A DNA stretch of 64,000 nucleotides, from positions 29,153,564-29,217,563 of the forward strand of contig CM054177.1 in assembly GCA_028829895.1 (NCBI GenBank), given 5' to 3'. The position numbers were made by a program, and so were the translations under genes. The stretch is from Sinotaia quadrata. Lineage: Eukaryota; Mollusca; Gastropoda; Architaenioglossa; Viviparidae. Under the pieces are notes generated by a model, which saw only the letters and a list, made by a program, of their open reading frames with translations, was not told where the DNA came from and did no database searches. Of this stretch, positions 45,561 to 56,545 are shown in pieces (the first letter of the stretch is position 1; every line of letters starts with the position of its first letter).

Positions 45561-47560
45561 TTCACTGTGGAAGAAACACAAATATAAATACTGTAGTAAT
45601 AAATGTCATTTAATCAAGTCAATTAAATTTAATGTAAATTGCACATTAAACCTAGGTTGCAAAAAAACTTACAACCCCAACCCACCCACTCAAACAACAA
45701 CAAAAAAAAAACCCAACTAAACTCCAATAAATAGTGATGTAAAAAAAAAAAAAAAATCAACAACATGCAACTAAAAACAATGTTTAAAGCTTATTGTGTT
45801 GACATATTTTTGTTTTTAAATTTTAGTGTTAAATTCTTAAAATTGTACCTTTTACATTTACACACTAAACAGGAGTCCTGCATTTCATTAAAAACCATCC
45901 ATGTTTCAACTTTAACCACAAAATGCCTACAATCAAGCCATTGTGTTTAACACAGCACACAATTCTCATTCAAGTTTTACAAGAGAATGAACTATTTTCT
46001 TTTCTCAGTCAATTTAGAACATTAATGCTATATTAATACAATTTCTTGACAGTTCTAGACTTTAGTTTAAATTTACCCATTGGAAGAATATGTTCCAATC
46101 TTTTGGCAGATTTCAAACCTGATGTTTATCCTTTTGGGCAGATGTCTAACCTGATGTTGACCCTTTCGGAAGATTTCTAACCTGAAGTTTTGCAGATCAG
46201 AAAAGTATAAATATTTCTTAAAGACATCACTTTACCACAATAATGATAGAACAACTGATTTATATTAATTATTTCACATGAAATATCAAATAATTATGTG
46301 TAAGCTGATGATATCATGATTGAAAACTCCAGGCCTCTATGCACATTTAGGCATAAACAAAATTTACTTTTTCCAGCAAGCTGGACATAATTTTTACAAG
46401 AAACAATACATACAAAACTCTTGATTGGAGGTTCATGTACAATAATACTGCAACTGACTAAAATAAGGTTATGCACTTCAACAGTACTTGTCTGGGATTC
46501 CTGATGATCGGCACCAAAATACTGAAGTTCAATGTTCTTCACCTATCTATCCTCCTGCCAAAGAAATTGACAATAATGGAATGAAAAAAAACACTTGCTG
46601 AGCAGTATCCACAAATGAAGAAGTAACACAAAATCGTCTGTGAAATCATACTTCAGCCCACAGTTTTTACTCATAAAGCTAAACATCCACTTCAGTAGTT
46701 CCAATCACTGCTGAAATTACAGATGCATTATAGATAATAAATTGAAAAAAAAATGAAGAAAGCATAAAAATTTGTGCACAGATTTCTCAGTGTTCAATCC
46801 AAATTAATTTTCAAACTGATTGATGTCTACTGACATAATTTAAGTTAAATAAAGAACAAAATTTTTGAGTGTTGGCATTTTTGTTCCTCATCTCATTTGG
46901 CATATACTAGTCTCAAAGACTAGACTCCACTCACAAAACACCCAGAAACACTTTGACATCTTTGCCACTGAAGCACAGAAGTGTGTGTGCATGTTTGTGC
47001 ATTTGAAGATGTGGCCCTTCTCTAACATTGTTCTCATTCGTGTTGCTGTGAAAAATGCTGGATGCAGGAACTAATCATGTTTAAAAATAGCATAACAGCT
47101 GGCTTAACATGTAAGAAAGTAAATTTGTTTAACTCAGAAATGGTGTTTTCCTTCAGTGAACAGGATCATGCATTGTACTCAGCATACCATGCATTCCTTC
47201 CAATGACAAATTATAAGTAAAAATAAGTAGTCATCACTATTTAAACAACAATCATGCAATTATGAATGCTCAATGTTAGCACAAAAGCAAAAGTTTTTAT
47301 ATGGAAGAACATATCTGCTTAAATAATAAGTGTATTATTCATAAGGTGGCGCATGCATGCCTAATAAATGCATTATAAAATTAAGTATGTACTCATGAAA
47401 TTAATTGTATAAATGAAAAATTAAGTGTGTGTGTCTAATCAATGTATCTAAGAATGAAAAGTAATGTCTAGTAATATGTTTGTATGATAAGGTAAAGGCT
47501 TATTATGTCTGTCTCAGAAAAATGATGGAAAATGTTTGCATGTTGAATAAATGTCAATAA
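45561..47560. other. CpG-poor unique stretch
   Basis: No protein-coding frame of interest. A diverged ~34-bp repeat with CAGAT-TCTAACCTGATGTT lies at 46105-46190. Multiple AATAAA and ATTTA elements occur on both strands, as expected in AT-rich non-coding or UTR sequence. Confidence 0.4.
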
Positions 47561-47850
47561 TAAATAAATGTATTTTTACCAAATTAATGCATTATCATAT
47601 AAAAGAGTAAATGAAAGAAGGGTTTACCTAATTAATGTATTATCATATGATGAAAAAGTATGTCTTTTTAATAAATATACTATTATAATATGAAGGAGTA
47701 TGTTTATCAAAATAAAATGCTATCAGAATATGAAAGAATATGTTTATCTAATAAACGTATTAATATAATAAGAAAAAGTATGTTTACGATATCTGCTGAA
47801 AGAGAATGTCTCATAATTGCATTATGAAAAAGTATGTTTACCTAATAAAA
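47561..47850. repeat. Degenerate ~55-60-bp repeat
   Basis: ATTATCATATGA-AAAGTATG-TT-CCTAATAAA recurs five or six times, strongly diverged. Confidence 0.65.
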
Positions 47851-49880
47851 GTAAGTGCCCATCATGAGTGAGATGATTTCATTTTTTTGCCTGACTAAAT
47901 AAAATATGATTCACCATGTTCAATTTAGATTTTTCATGACAAAGTCACCTACTAACTAGGGTTATGAAGAAAGCAAGATTTGAAATCAAAGACTGGCAAA
48001 GATGCCAGAATATGACTTGTCTGATGGAATATTTTCAATCTGAAACATTCCTTTATTCATAAAGGAAGTCTGAGGACATGAAAGATCATTTAAAACAATC
48101 CAGCAGCAACAGTGTACCAAGTCTAATCCATGCAACAACTTATTTTGATTTTCTTCATTCCCCACCTCCCACAGATACACATTACATGGGGTTCTATATT
48201 TATTTGATACTACAATATATATTGAAACAGAAGAGCAAAAAAGAGAAAAGAATACCAAATTTTCAGTCTAAAGCACCTAACTAAAAAATAAAACAAAATT
48301 TAATGTTTCTGACTTAGAAAATGCAGAAAATCTGATGCAAGAAAACAAGCAGCATGAAAAATTGCAAGTTGTTTGATAACTATTTTGTGCACAAAAGAAC
48401 GGTACTGAAAGCACTACAAATACCATGTCACAGCCAACAAAAGAAATCCAACATTTATTGCTCAAAATCAGTTTTCTCCCATCTGTGTTGCTTTATACAG
48501 TTATCATTTTGCTCTGGTATTATGTGGATGTAGCAGTCTTCAGGGTGTTCATTTTTAGCTTTGAGCAGTCTAAGGGGTTACTCTGTTGTATAGATCTAGT
48601 GCAAAAGGAAGAACACTTCTGAGGTTTTAACATGTATCTATAAATGTACAATCACTAAATTTTATAGGATAATGGATAAATACAGAAAACTGAAATTAAT
48701 AAGTATTTCAAAAAAAAGGAAAAGAGACAAAGAAAAAAAATTAAGATTTTATAAATACATGTTATTCCATTAAAATTTAGTGAAGGTGCTTATTAAAATT
48801 ATCTAAACCATGTCAACCATAAACATAAGTTATTTTTATATGCAACTGAACCTTATATTTAAATGAACTTAAGTATATAATTTACAAGTAAATAAAGTCT
48901 ATATTTCAAGAACTTAGGTATTTTAAATTTAAAAGTAAGTGAACTGTTATTGCAAATAAACTTAGGTTGTTTGCTTAAGTCATTTCAATACAGAGCATAT
49001 AAACAGAATATCCCCAGGTTCATTTAAACACAAAGTCAGTTTAAATATAAATGCATATTAATATATATATATATATATATTTAATGGCAAAGTACACTGA
49101 AATCCACTGTATAAATTGAGACATATTTATATATTACTGTAATTAATGGCAGCGTGGGAAAGAGCTCTGAATATAATTAGAATAAATTAGATATATATGG
49201 GGAAATCGTGATATTAATTGCGATGCATGCCTGAATTTATGTATGTAATGGCAACAATAAAAGAAATAGCTATTGTTATGGTCAGGATATATTTATACAC
49301 CAAAAAAATTGGTAACATTTGGGAAATCCACTGCATTAATTAGGATACAGTGCTTTGCACACCTTCTTTTTGCGTGAAATAAAAGGCACCATTTAAAGTA
49401 AGAGAAGCTTGTGTGGAAATTAAATACACACCTTATGACATGTTTCTGTTTGGGGGTTAGTTGAAAGAAGAAACACATAAAAATGTTGACTGATTTATAC
49501 AACCCATGTTGTCAATCAACAAAATTATTTGCTATATATTTTCTGATAGATATAATAATGAACAATACTTTCAGTATAAAAATTACTTGACAAAAGTGAA
49601 AAAGTTGGTGCCAAATAACACAGATTTCTGGGAAAAGCCAGCCAGGATTGTGCCAGGAGAAATCCTTTTATTCCTGATGAGAATGAGTCTTTACTTCATC
49701 GCTGAATTCCTTACCCTTTGTTCCAGATCCAGCTCTACAAGCAGACTTTAGCTGTCATCTCAGTAAGATCCAGATTTCTAATTCTGTTGCAATACAATAG
49801 CCAGCACATAGGTTTAGTGAATTCATGTTATGTGTGCCAAAAACAAAAACAATGAGAAAAGTCCCTCAGTCCTGTGAAAA
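47851..49880. other. CpG-poor AT-rich stretch
   Basis: Contains an (AT)n run at about 49061-49081 and short frames without recognisable motifs on both strands. Nothing else supported. Confidence 0.4.
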
Positions 49881-49903
49881 ATGCTTGATGTCATGCTGTT
49901 CAT

Positions 49904-49991
49904 TCAGTATGTGTTTTCATGTCCTGCGAGCACATACAAATTGGATGGGGCATTGCTATCTGTGGTTGGCCGGCTTTCCAAGCAAATAACT
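49904..49991 (-). CDS. Candidate terminal coding exon, unknown protein
   Basis: On the minus strand the acceptor TATTTTGTTTGTTTCAG is a strong pyrimidine-rich 3' splice site. It is followed by 88 nt: one base completing a split codon, 28 codons, and a TGA at 49906-49904. The peptide begins VICLESRPTTDSNAPSN and ends LYVLAGHENTY before the stop. The composition looks like a real C terminus (mixed polar residues, no low complexity), and the exon sits in the CpG-depleted block that suggests a transcribed gene. I do not recognise the protein. A second frame is also open to a different stop 3 bp further on (LFAWKAGQPQIAMPHP), so the frame is not certain. The upstream exons cannot be identified from this window. 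The exon is real only if spliced transcripts support it. Confidence 0.4.
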
Positions 49992-50449
49992 CTGAAACAA
50001 ACAAAATAAAACAGCCCATTACATATTGACATTATTGATGCATAAGCAGTATGTGTTTAACACTGGTCTTTGCATCCAAGTAAGATCATTTTAAATCATG
50101 GGCAATGTTTGTAAATATATACATACTGTTGAAACATAATATACTAAAATCATGGATAATGTGTGTAAAAGTATATATATATATAATTTTGAAACAAAAC
50201 ATACTCTCTATTAGCTGCTACATAAATACAAATGTATGTTCATATGTGATTAACTTCAACATACTACATCTTATGCAGCCATTTGAGTGGAGGAAATACA
50301 ATACGTTCTGTATCAATACTAAAGACTAGATGACACATAACACATCTGACCTCATGACTACATGATTACTACTAATACTACTGGTACTACACACTGTCCC
50401 TATAGTCAAATAGCTAGATAATAGATAATCTATACATATAATAAAACTG

Positions 50450-50612
50450 TTATGTCTGTGGGTTTGTGCAGGCTTAATACATATAATAAAACTGTTATGT
50501 CTGTGGGTTTGTGCAGGCTTAATACATATAATAAAACTGTTATGTCTGTGGGTTTGTGCAGGCTTAATACATATAATAAAACTGTTATATCTGTGGGTTT
50601 GTGCAGGCTAAG
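50450..50612. repeat. 45-bp tandem repeat, ~3.6 copies
   Basis: Units contain ATGTCTGTGGGTTTGTGCAG then GCTTAATACATATAATAAAA. Identical except for the last copy. Reads as a 15-residue peptide repeat, which is not a gene. Confidence 0.96.
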
Positions 50613-50689
50613 TAAAAAAAAGGACTGGATGAATTATACTTTTACCACTGCATGCCTTGGTGCTCTAGGATCAAGACAGGCTACAGAAC

Positions 50690-50900
50690 ATCCCAAAAGG
50701 GAGTGTGCCAGTAGCCCTAAAACTATGAAAATAGTATAGCACATAAGGGAGCCTGCCAGTAGCCCTAAAACTATGAAAATAGTATAGCACATAATGGAGC
50801 CTGCCAGTAGCCCTAAAACTATGAAAATAGTATAGCACATAAGGGAGCCTGCCAGTAGCCCTAAAACTATGAAAATAGTATAGCACAGAAGGGAGCGAGT
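50690..50900. repeat. 48-bp tandem repeat, ~4.3 copies
   Basis: Units contain GGAGCCTGCCAGTAGCCCTA then AAACTATGAAAATAGTATAG. Near identical, in the otherwise repeat-poor CpG-depleted block. Confidence 0.96.
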
Positions 50901-51460
50901 CATTAAAAGTAAAGCATATGCACAAAAGTCCTGGTTTATGCATCACTGTGACTCACAGCAGACAATTTGTGCATTGTTCAGATTGTGTTTCACACTTTGG
51001 GTATTATATATTTTAGGCTGTAGTAAATATTGTATTTCAGATTTTGGTGGGTTGCATTACTCCGTGTGGTTAGCTCTTATTTTTGCAACACCTCCTCAAA
51101 AGAGAAAAACCTTAATTCAGTCTCTGTGAATGCAAAGAGAAACGAAATTGCATGGCTTACTGAACATGCTGTGTTAAAGTTCTTACCTGATGAAAAAATA
51201 GTACTATAAAATAGTTTTACTTTAAGCAATATATTCTGAAAACTGCTTTTTATGCAAGCAAAGCACACATTTTGGCTCAAGGTGTTAAAAAGTATGATCA
51301 TACTACTAACCTTATTACTGGTTAACAAAGCAAGAAATCATCCACTGTAAATTACTGCTGAAGGTGCTTGCCTAACTATTATTATATTCATGTTTATTTC
51401 ATGACATTAACTATATTTTATACTGTTATATTTTGTTTATGATATTAAAATGTATGATGA
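50901..51460. other. Unannotated CpG-poor stretch
   Basis: Unique AT-rich sequence. A donor-like CAG|GTAAGA lies on the minus strand near 51184 but the adjoining sequence is not convincingly coding. Confidence 0.4.
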
Positions 51461-51495
51461 CCAAGAGTATTCTGTCAGAGACCACTTGAGGATGA

Positions 51496-51726
51496 ATTCT
51501 TAGCTCAAGTGCATTTTACCGGCAGATTGGCACTTTATCGGAGACTCTATCTGAGACCTTTTTTGAAATATTGAGCCAAGAAACAATGCCAGAATGGAAT
51601 CACTTTATCTTGGATGTTGACTTTGATAAAAGTGCGAAGCAACACAGAGCAGAACATGACCCACGGGCCAAAGACTGGTTCAACAGACCATGTGCACAGC
51701 AGCTAATGACATTCACTGAAACTTAA
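51496..51726 (+). pseudogene. Orphan open frame, possible decayed coding fragment
   Basis: A 77-codon plus-strand frame without an ATG start runs to a TAA at 51724. It contains SETFFEILSQETMPEWNHF, ILDVDFDKSAKQHRAEHDP and RAKDWFNRPCAQQLM. An overlapping frame (51461-51573) is also protein-like (EDEFLAQVHFTGRLALYRR) and meets this one at a T6 run (51559-51564), so one frame may have been split by a one-base change. Residue composition is balanced, unlike the repeat ORFs of this window. I do not recognise the family. It may be an exon, a processed pseudogene or transposon debris. CpG is locally higher than in the surrounding block. Confidence 0.35.
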
Positions 51727-52127
51727 AGTTATGTATTTATAAAGTCAACAACTGCATAACTTCAGTCAAGATACAATCAAATTCACTTGAACTTTAATCA
51801 AATTATTTTTTTAGTTGACTCAGAAACATTCAGTGTTCTCCTATAAACTCATTTATGGTTTGCTCGTACGAATGAACCAACTAACTATTACAATGCCATA
51901 GGACTCAAAATGAACTTTCTCTTACAACACCACATAGTTGTGATTTAAACATTTATAAACTCTAATTGTAACTTTTTAACTATTCACTATATGTAACCAT
52001 GCTGTCTTAAGTTATTTCTTGTTGAATACATTTAGTGTTGATATACAGACCATTCATGTTAGGTGACTCACATGTTATATGTTGTAGTCTGTCATGTGTA
52101 TTTACTTACTATCCTGGCTGTATACAT
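51727..52127. other. Unannotated AT-rich stretch
   Basis: Unique CpG-poor sequence. No feature supported. Confidence 0.45.
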
Positions 52128-52143
52128 CAGGGGGTCTCAAGCT
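52128..52143. other. TIR-like motif outside the hAT element
   Basis: CAGGGGGTCTCAAGCT closely resembles the hAT terminal repeat CAGGGGTCTCAAACTC that begins 27 bp downstream, in the same orientation. It may be the end of an older related element or a chance match. Confidence 0.4.
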
Positions 52144-52146
52144 ATC

Positions 52147-52154
52147 CTGTAGAA
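52147..52154. repeat. Target-site duplication, left copy (CTGTAGAA)
   Basis: This octamer directly precedes the element end CAGGGG and is repeated exactly at 52885-52892 after the other end. Eight bases is the duplication length typical of hAT transposition. Confidence 0.92.
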
Positions 52155-52884
52155 CAGGGGTCTCAAACTCATTTTGCCTGGGGGCCACTGGAAGTAGAAT
52201 CTGGGTGAAGCCGGGCCGCATCATTATTCCCTGCTGCCAGAGACCTGGCAACACTTCCTCTTACACAGCTCAGACACATTTGGTTTCAGGGAGGAAGCCA
52301 CTGTGACCCTCAGTATGGCTTGAAGATGCTCATCAGTAAGTTTGTCCTTGAATTTTGACTTATTCAAGTTCATGGTGGAGAAGAGCTATTCACAGAGATA
52401 GGTGCTCCCCAAAAGGCACTTATCTGGTTGAACATCCTAGAAAGCTCAGGGAAGGTAAGGGGCAATTCTCTTAAAAACTGTCCAAGCTTGTCTGCTTTTC
52501 CACTCACCTCCCTGAACTTGGCTTTGAGTTCAGAATTACACTTATGTCAATTAGATCCATTTGAAGCACAGGAGGGACATCTTCCACATTGAAGAAAGGG
52601 TCAGCAAATATTTGAAAGGTGGTTCTGTTTCTTGAAATCTGCAAATCTGTGATCAAATTCTTTCCTGCAACATACTTCTCACCACTGAATGGTGTGCCAG
52701 AATCCATGAGTGCCTTACATGCTGGGAAATGGCAGATCCTGAGGTATGGTAGCCCACAGGTGACAAAAACTATAAAACTCCCAGGGTGCATGAGTAAAAC
52801 GTGCGGGCCGCACTATCACTTAACTTTAATATCAAGTGGGGGCCACAAAATATCGTCTGGCAGGCCGCGAGTTTGAGACCCCTG
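52155..52884 (-). mobile_element. hAT transposon derivative, 730 bp, with TIRs
   Basis: The ends are CAGGGGTCTCAAACTC at 52155 and its exact complement GAGTTTGAGACCCCTG at 52869-52884. Both subterminal regions have GGGGGCCAC or GGGCCGC-type motifs in inverted orientation. The element is flanked by the exact 8-bp duplication CTGTAGAA. These are the hallmarks of hAT (Charlie-like) elements. Only the 3' part of a transposase remains inside, so this is an internally deleted copy that would depend on an autonomous relative for movement. The intact ends suggest insertion not long ago in evolutionary terms. Confidence 0.93.
52224..52791 (-). pseudogene. hAT transposase remnant, C-terminal part (GTF2IRD2/ZBED-like type)
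   Basis: The minus-strand frame from 52791 includes CHFPACKALMDSGT and FNVEDVPPVLQMDLIDI, the conserved segment preceding the dimerisation domain in the hAT transposases that gave rise to GTF2IRD2- and FAM200-like proteins. That frame stops at 52504. Further along, other frames carry FPELSRMFNQISAFWG and then MNLNKSKFKDKLTDEHLQA and SSLKPNVSELC, ending in a stop at 52224-52226. The order matches a hAT C terminus (hATC). At least two frame changes or stops interrupt it, and the catalytic DDE core and N terminus are absent. Confidence 0.85.
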
Positions 52885-52892
52885 CTGTAGAA
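52885..52892. repeat. Target-site duplication, right copy (CTGTAGAA)
   Basis: Exact match to 52147-52154, immediately outside the right terminal repeat. Confidence 0.92.
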
Positions 52893-53770
52893 CTATCACT
52901 CTTCTATTTATTGATCATTCATCTTTCTAACACGTGGCCAGCCAGAAGGTGTGTTTTGGGGGTTACATGCAGCCCAGGATGGTAGAGAATTAACATCTGG
53001 CTAATAACTGATGACAACTGTAGAGATTAGTCTGATAGATAGATCAGAAACTTTCAGATTAAGAAAGCACAGGGCTGTCCCATTTTGTTGGTGTCTGAAC
53101 TATTATTACACTTGGTGATTAAACCACATGCTTACCACAGAAATATAATTTTAATTTAAACAAATAATTGTTTGTGTTTGCAGGTTTGAGTATCTAAAGA
53201 CTGATTATCTTTATGAAAGTGAGTAGAACTATATTATAATACTTTAACAGGTGATTTTCTAAGAACATCCATGGTTATTATTTCAGGAGCAAGTTCCAGT
53301 ACCAAGTGCATGTTTATTTAGTTAGGATGCAACCATTATCCAGAAGATGAGTCTATCCTTGCCCTGCCTGTCCTCAGGGTGAACATGTGTTTTACAGTGT
53401 GGGCTGTGTGCCATCACCTTGCTGATCACTTCATCTTTAGAATCTAAGTGAAGCAAAACATTGATGACAAATGTCTCCTGTAGTTATCAGTAACTTGTAG
53501 CTATAGAAAGGACAGTGCCATCCCATGTATTTTGTTTGCATTTGCTATTATACTTCTTTTGCTTATTCAACCACAAGAATAACTGTTAAATAAACGTTTT
53601 GACTAACCCTTTGTAGATACTCTTTTATATGACCGATTATCTTGTTGGGGTTGTTTGTTTGAACAAGGACACACTATGAACTATTTATAACTTATAATTG
53701 TAAATATCTTGATGTTGGATTACTTAAATAATATTGCCTCCTTTCTATTTGTTATAAGATGGCAATTTGA
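52893..53770. other. Unannotated CpG-poor stretch
   Basis: Unique sequence. No frame or splice pair that I can support. Confidence 0.4.
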
Positions 53771-54080
53771 TGTTTGTTGCAGATGTCTCTTCACATAGGC
53801 CTAAATTTCTTCATAAAGGCATATGACTCTTCTTACAGGTCTACATATCTCCAAACTGACTAAATCTTTTCACTCCGGTCTAAACCTTTCTATAGACCTA
53901 AGTCTCTTCTTACAGGTCTACATATCTCCAAACTGACTAAATCTTTTCACACTGGTCTAAACCTTTCTACAGACCTAAGTCTCTTCATACAGGTATACAT
54001 CTTAGGTAAAATCTCTTCATTCAGATCTAACTTTCTGTCATACTGATTAATATCTTTTCAAACAGTCATATATTTTTTTT
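53771..54080. repeat. Degenerate ~76-bp repeat, ~2.5 good copies
   Basis: CTACATATCTCCAAACTGAC then TAAATCTTTTCAC and GTCTAAACCTTTCTA-AGACC occur twice nearly identically at about 53840 and 53918, with diverged copies around them. Confidence 0.88.
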
Positions 54081-54089
54081 TCTGGAAAC

Positions 54090-54560
54090 TCTGTTCTTAC
54101 TGCTAACAAGGTTTGATACAGATCCTTGCTGACGAAAGAAATAGATCTTTTCAAACAGTCATATAAAACTGTGTTCTTACTGCTAACAAGGTTTGATACA
54201 GATCCTTGCTGACGAAAGAAATAGATCTTTTCAAACAGTCATATAAAACTCTGTTCTTACTGCTAACAAGGTTTGATACAGATCCTTGCTGACAAAGAAA
54301 TAGATCTTTTCAAACAGTCATATAAAACTCTGTTCTTACTGCTAACAAGGTTTGATACAGATCCTTGCTGACGAAAGAAATAGATCTTTTCAAACAGTCA
54401 TATAAAACTGTGTTCTTACTGCTAACAAGGTTTGATACAGATCCTTGCTGACGAAAGAAACAGATCTTTTCAAACAGTCATATAAAACTGTGTTCTTACT
54501 GCTAACAAGGTTTGATACAGATCCTTGCTGACGAAAGAAATAGATCTTTTCAAAAACGGC
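54090..54560. repeat. 80-bp tandem repeat, ~6 copies
   Basis: Units contain TGCTAACAAGGTTTGATACA and GATCCTTGCTGACGAAAGAA then TAGATCTTTTCAAACAGTCA. Near identical, one with a single-base deletion (GACAAAG). Confidence 0.96.
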
Positions 54561-54805
54561 AGAACGCATGGTGAATGAATCTGCTATCAACACAAGATTG
54601 ATGTTTTACTGAAAAAAAATCTACCATATGAATATCAATATGAAAATCTACTCTATGAAAACTACGCAAACCAAATCCAAATACTCAAACAAAGAGCACT
54701 ACTGGTTAGTAGAATTTTCTAGAAACCCTGTTTAACTGTTGCTAATAGCTGTAATGTTACAACTCTCTCCCCCATCTTTCCTGCCTCCTCAAGCAAGCCA
54801 GAGAA
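54561..54805. other. Unannotated spacer
   Basis: CpG-poor unique sequence at the right edge of the depleted block. Confidence 0.4.
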
Positions 54806-55860
54806 ATCTCAAGCAATGTTTACCGCCATGTTTATTATTTCGTTTTCAAACCTCTTGAGTTTTTATCGGAAATCTCACTTTGCGATTGATTCAAAGCATG
54901 CGAATTTTGCTTGCGTACTTGTTGGAGACAACTCTAGCAGCTGTTCGTATCTCATCGTCCCCACGCTTCTTGCCGGATTCTCTCGTATCGATTCTCACTT
55001 GTTTAGGACTTGTTGTTCTGTTGCTAAGGTTGTTGGCGCTAGCCGAAACTGATATTACGTTTAACGTGCGGCTAACATCATACGACCGGCACCTCTCGTT
55101 ATGGTGGTGGGCATACAACAATAACAAGACAAAACAGAGCGCGTGAACAAAAGTACAGAATCTGATAAGTTTGCCACCACATATCCCTGTGGAAAAGATA
55201 ATATAAAGAACTGAAATGGGTACGAGTATGTATTAGTTACATGTTAATGCGATATCAAAACACGTTTCTTTTAATGAAATTAAAGATGGAGGCAAGCAAA
55301 CAACAAACAAGCACACACACACACACATCAGGATCGATGACAATTTTTTCCATCACGTATCCACGGATGACGCTAAAACTATACTACCATTAAAAACAGC
55401 TCATTTAAGTTTACAGGAAAGCAAAGTTTGACTTTGAGTGAACGATCGGCTGAAAAACGGAACCTTGCAAGAGCGACGGACGATCTTAGCGAATGTTCCA
55501 CAGATGATTATCGAAGGGGAGACCATTCAGAGTAAAAAAAAAAAAAAATAGGGGGCGACAGTCCAATATCGTGCGTGGAGAATATCCGGGAATGCATGTA
55601 GATGCGTGAGACGCACGAACGAACGTGCAAGGTGTAACTGATGTGGTCCGAAGGCCTGCTTTACGCTAATTTCGCACTGACAGTGATGGAAATTTAGTGG
55701 TTTGTCTTGTCGTTTCAAGCGCCTACAAAATACTGGAATACAAATTTGCTCGGCACGCGGGCGAAGACAATAACCTTGTAAATTATGAATGCAATATAAA
55801 TTTAGCTTGACGATAAATAGTCCCCAGCATTCCATTTGGGTGCATAATGCCCTTCTGACA
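54806..55860. promoter_or_regulatory. CpG-normal block at gene-domain edge, possible promoter/first exon (inferred)
   Basis: CpG rises abruptly at about 54.8 kb (about 28 in 600 bp at 54841-55440, near expectation) after ~11 kb of depletion. Frames of 78-88 codons are open on both strands at 54816-55146, none recognised. The plus strand has ACCGCCATG, a good initiation context, at 54830. In invertebrates with gene-body methylation the 5' end often stays CpG-normal, so this could be the promoter end of a minus-strand gene. There is no TATA or transcript evidence. Confidence 0.25.
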
Positions 55861-56545
55861 TGATCAATCCTAATACAGTGAGCATATTTTTTCCTTCACT
55901 AGGGCAAAGATAAAAGTGTTTACACGAACATTAAAAGGCCAGTAAACTGGAGGGCTGGGAGCGACGCCGCTAGTCAAAGTGAGAGGCTCTACTGAAGAGA
56001 TTACAGGTGCGCTGTCTTGAGAGGAAAAAAACCTATGTGGATAATAACTACAACGCTAAGTCCGTTGATGACCACAAAGAGTGCTTTAAATGCTTATTTC
56101 TGTTTACAATGAAAAAAACGAAAGAAAAAGCATTTACCTAATTAACTTCTTATACTTGGAGTGACCCTAAAACTATATTAGTAATCACGGCTATTTTTTA
56201 CAGGGCAAATTTCCCACCGTTTTGCGTTCATTTAAAAAAGAAACAATTTTATCCAGCTGTGTACTCATTTAAAAAAATAAATAAATAATGGCCAACATAC
56301 AGCTAACACATCAATGCATAACTACCCTTCTAACTCAAAATATCAAACTATGTGATAACTATTCCTCCCAGTACTAAATATACAAACATCTATTTACTAT
56401 CCATCAAACATCTATTTACTGTCCATTCTGAGTTAAAACATTAAATGAGGTGGAGCGTATGTACCAAAAATTAAAAATACCAATTTAGAGTTAAAACATT
56501 TAATGTGAAATCATCTTTCCCAGAGCTACAAGACCAATTAAAGTG
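55861..56545. other. Unannotated stretch
   Basis: AT-rich sequence with loose repeats around CATCTATTTACTGTCCAT at 56388-56425. No gene seen. Confidence 0.4.

Larger units (their letters stand above)
43425..49903 (-). other. Possible long 3' UTR downstream of the 49.9-kb exon (inferred)
   Basis: The stretch has almost no CpG, no long frames and no large arrays, unlike the DNA left of it. On the minus strand it starts at the stop codon of the candidate terminal exon, and an AATAAA signal lies at 43447-43442. It contains several diverged short repeats (listed separately). Inference only: a shorter 3' UTR with an intergenic remainder would look similar. Confidence 0.25.
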
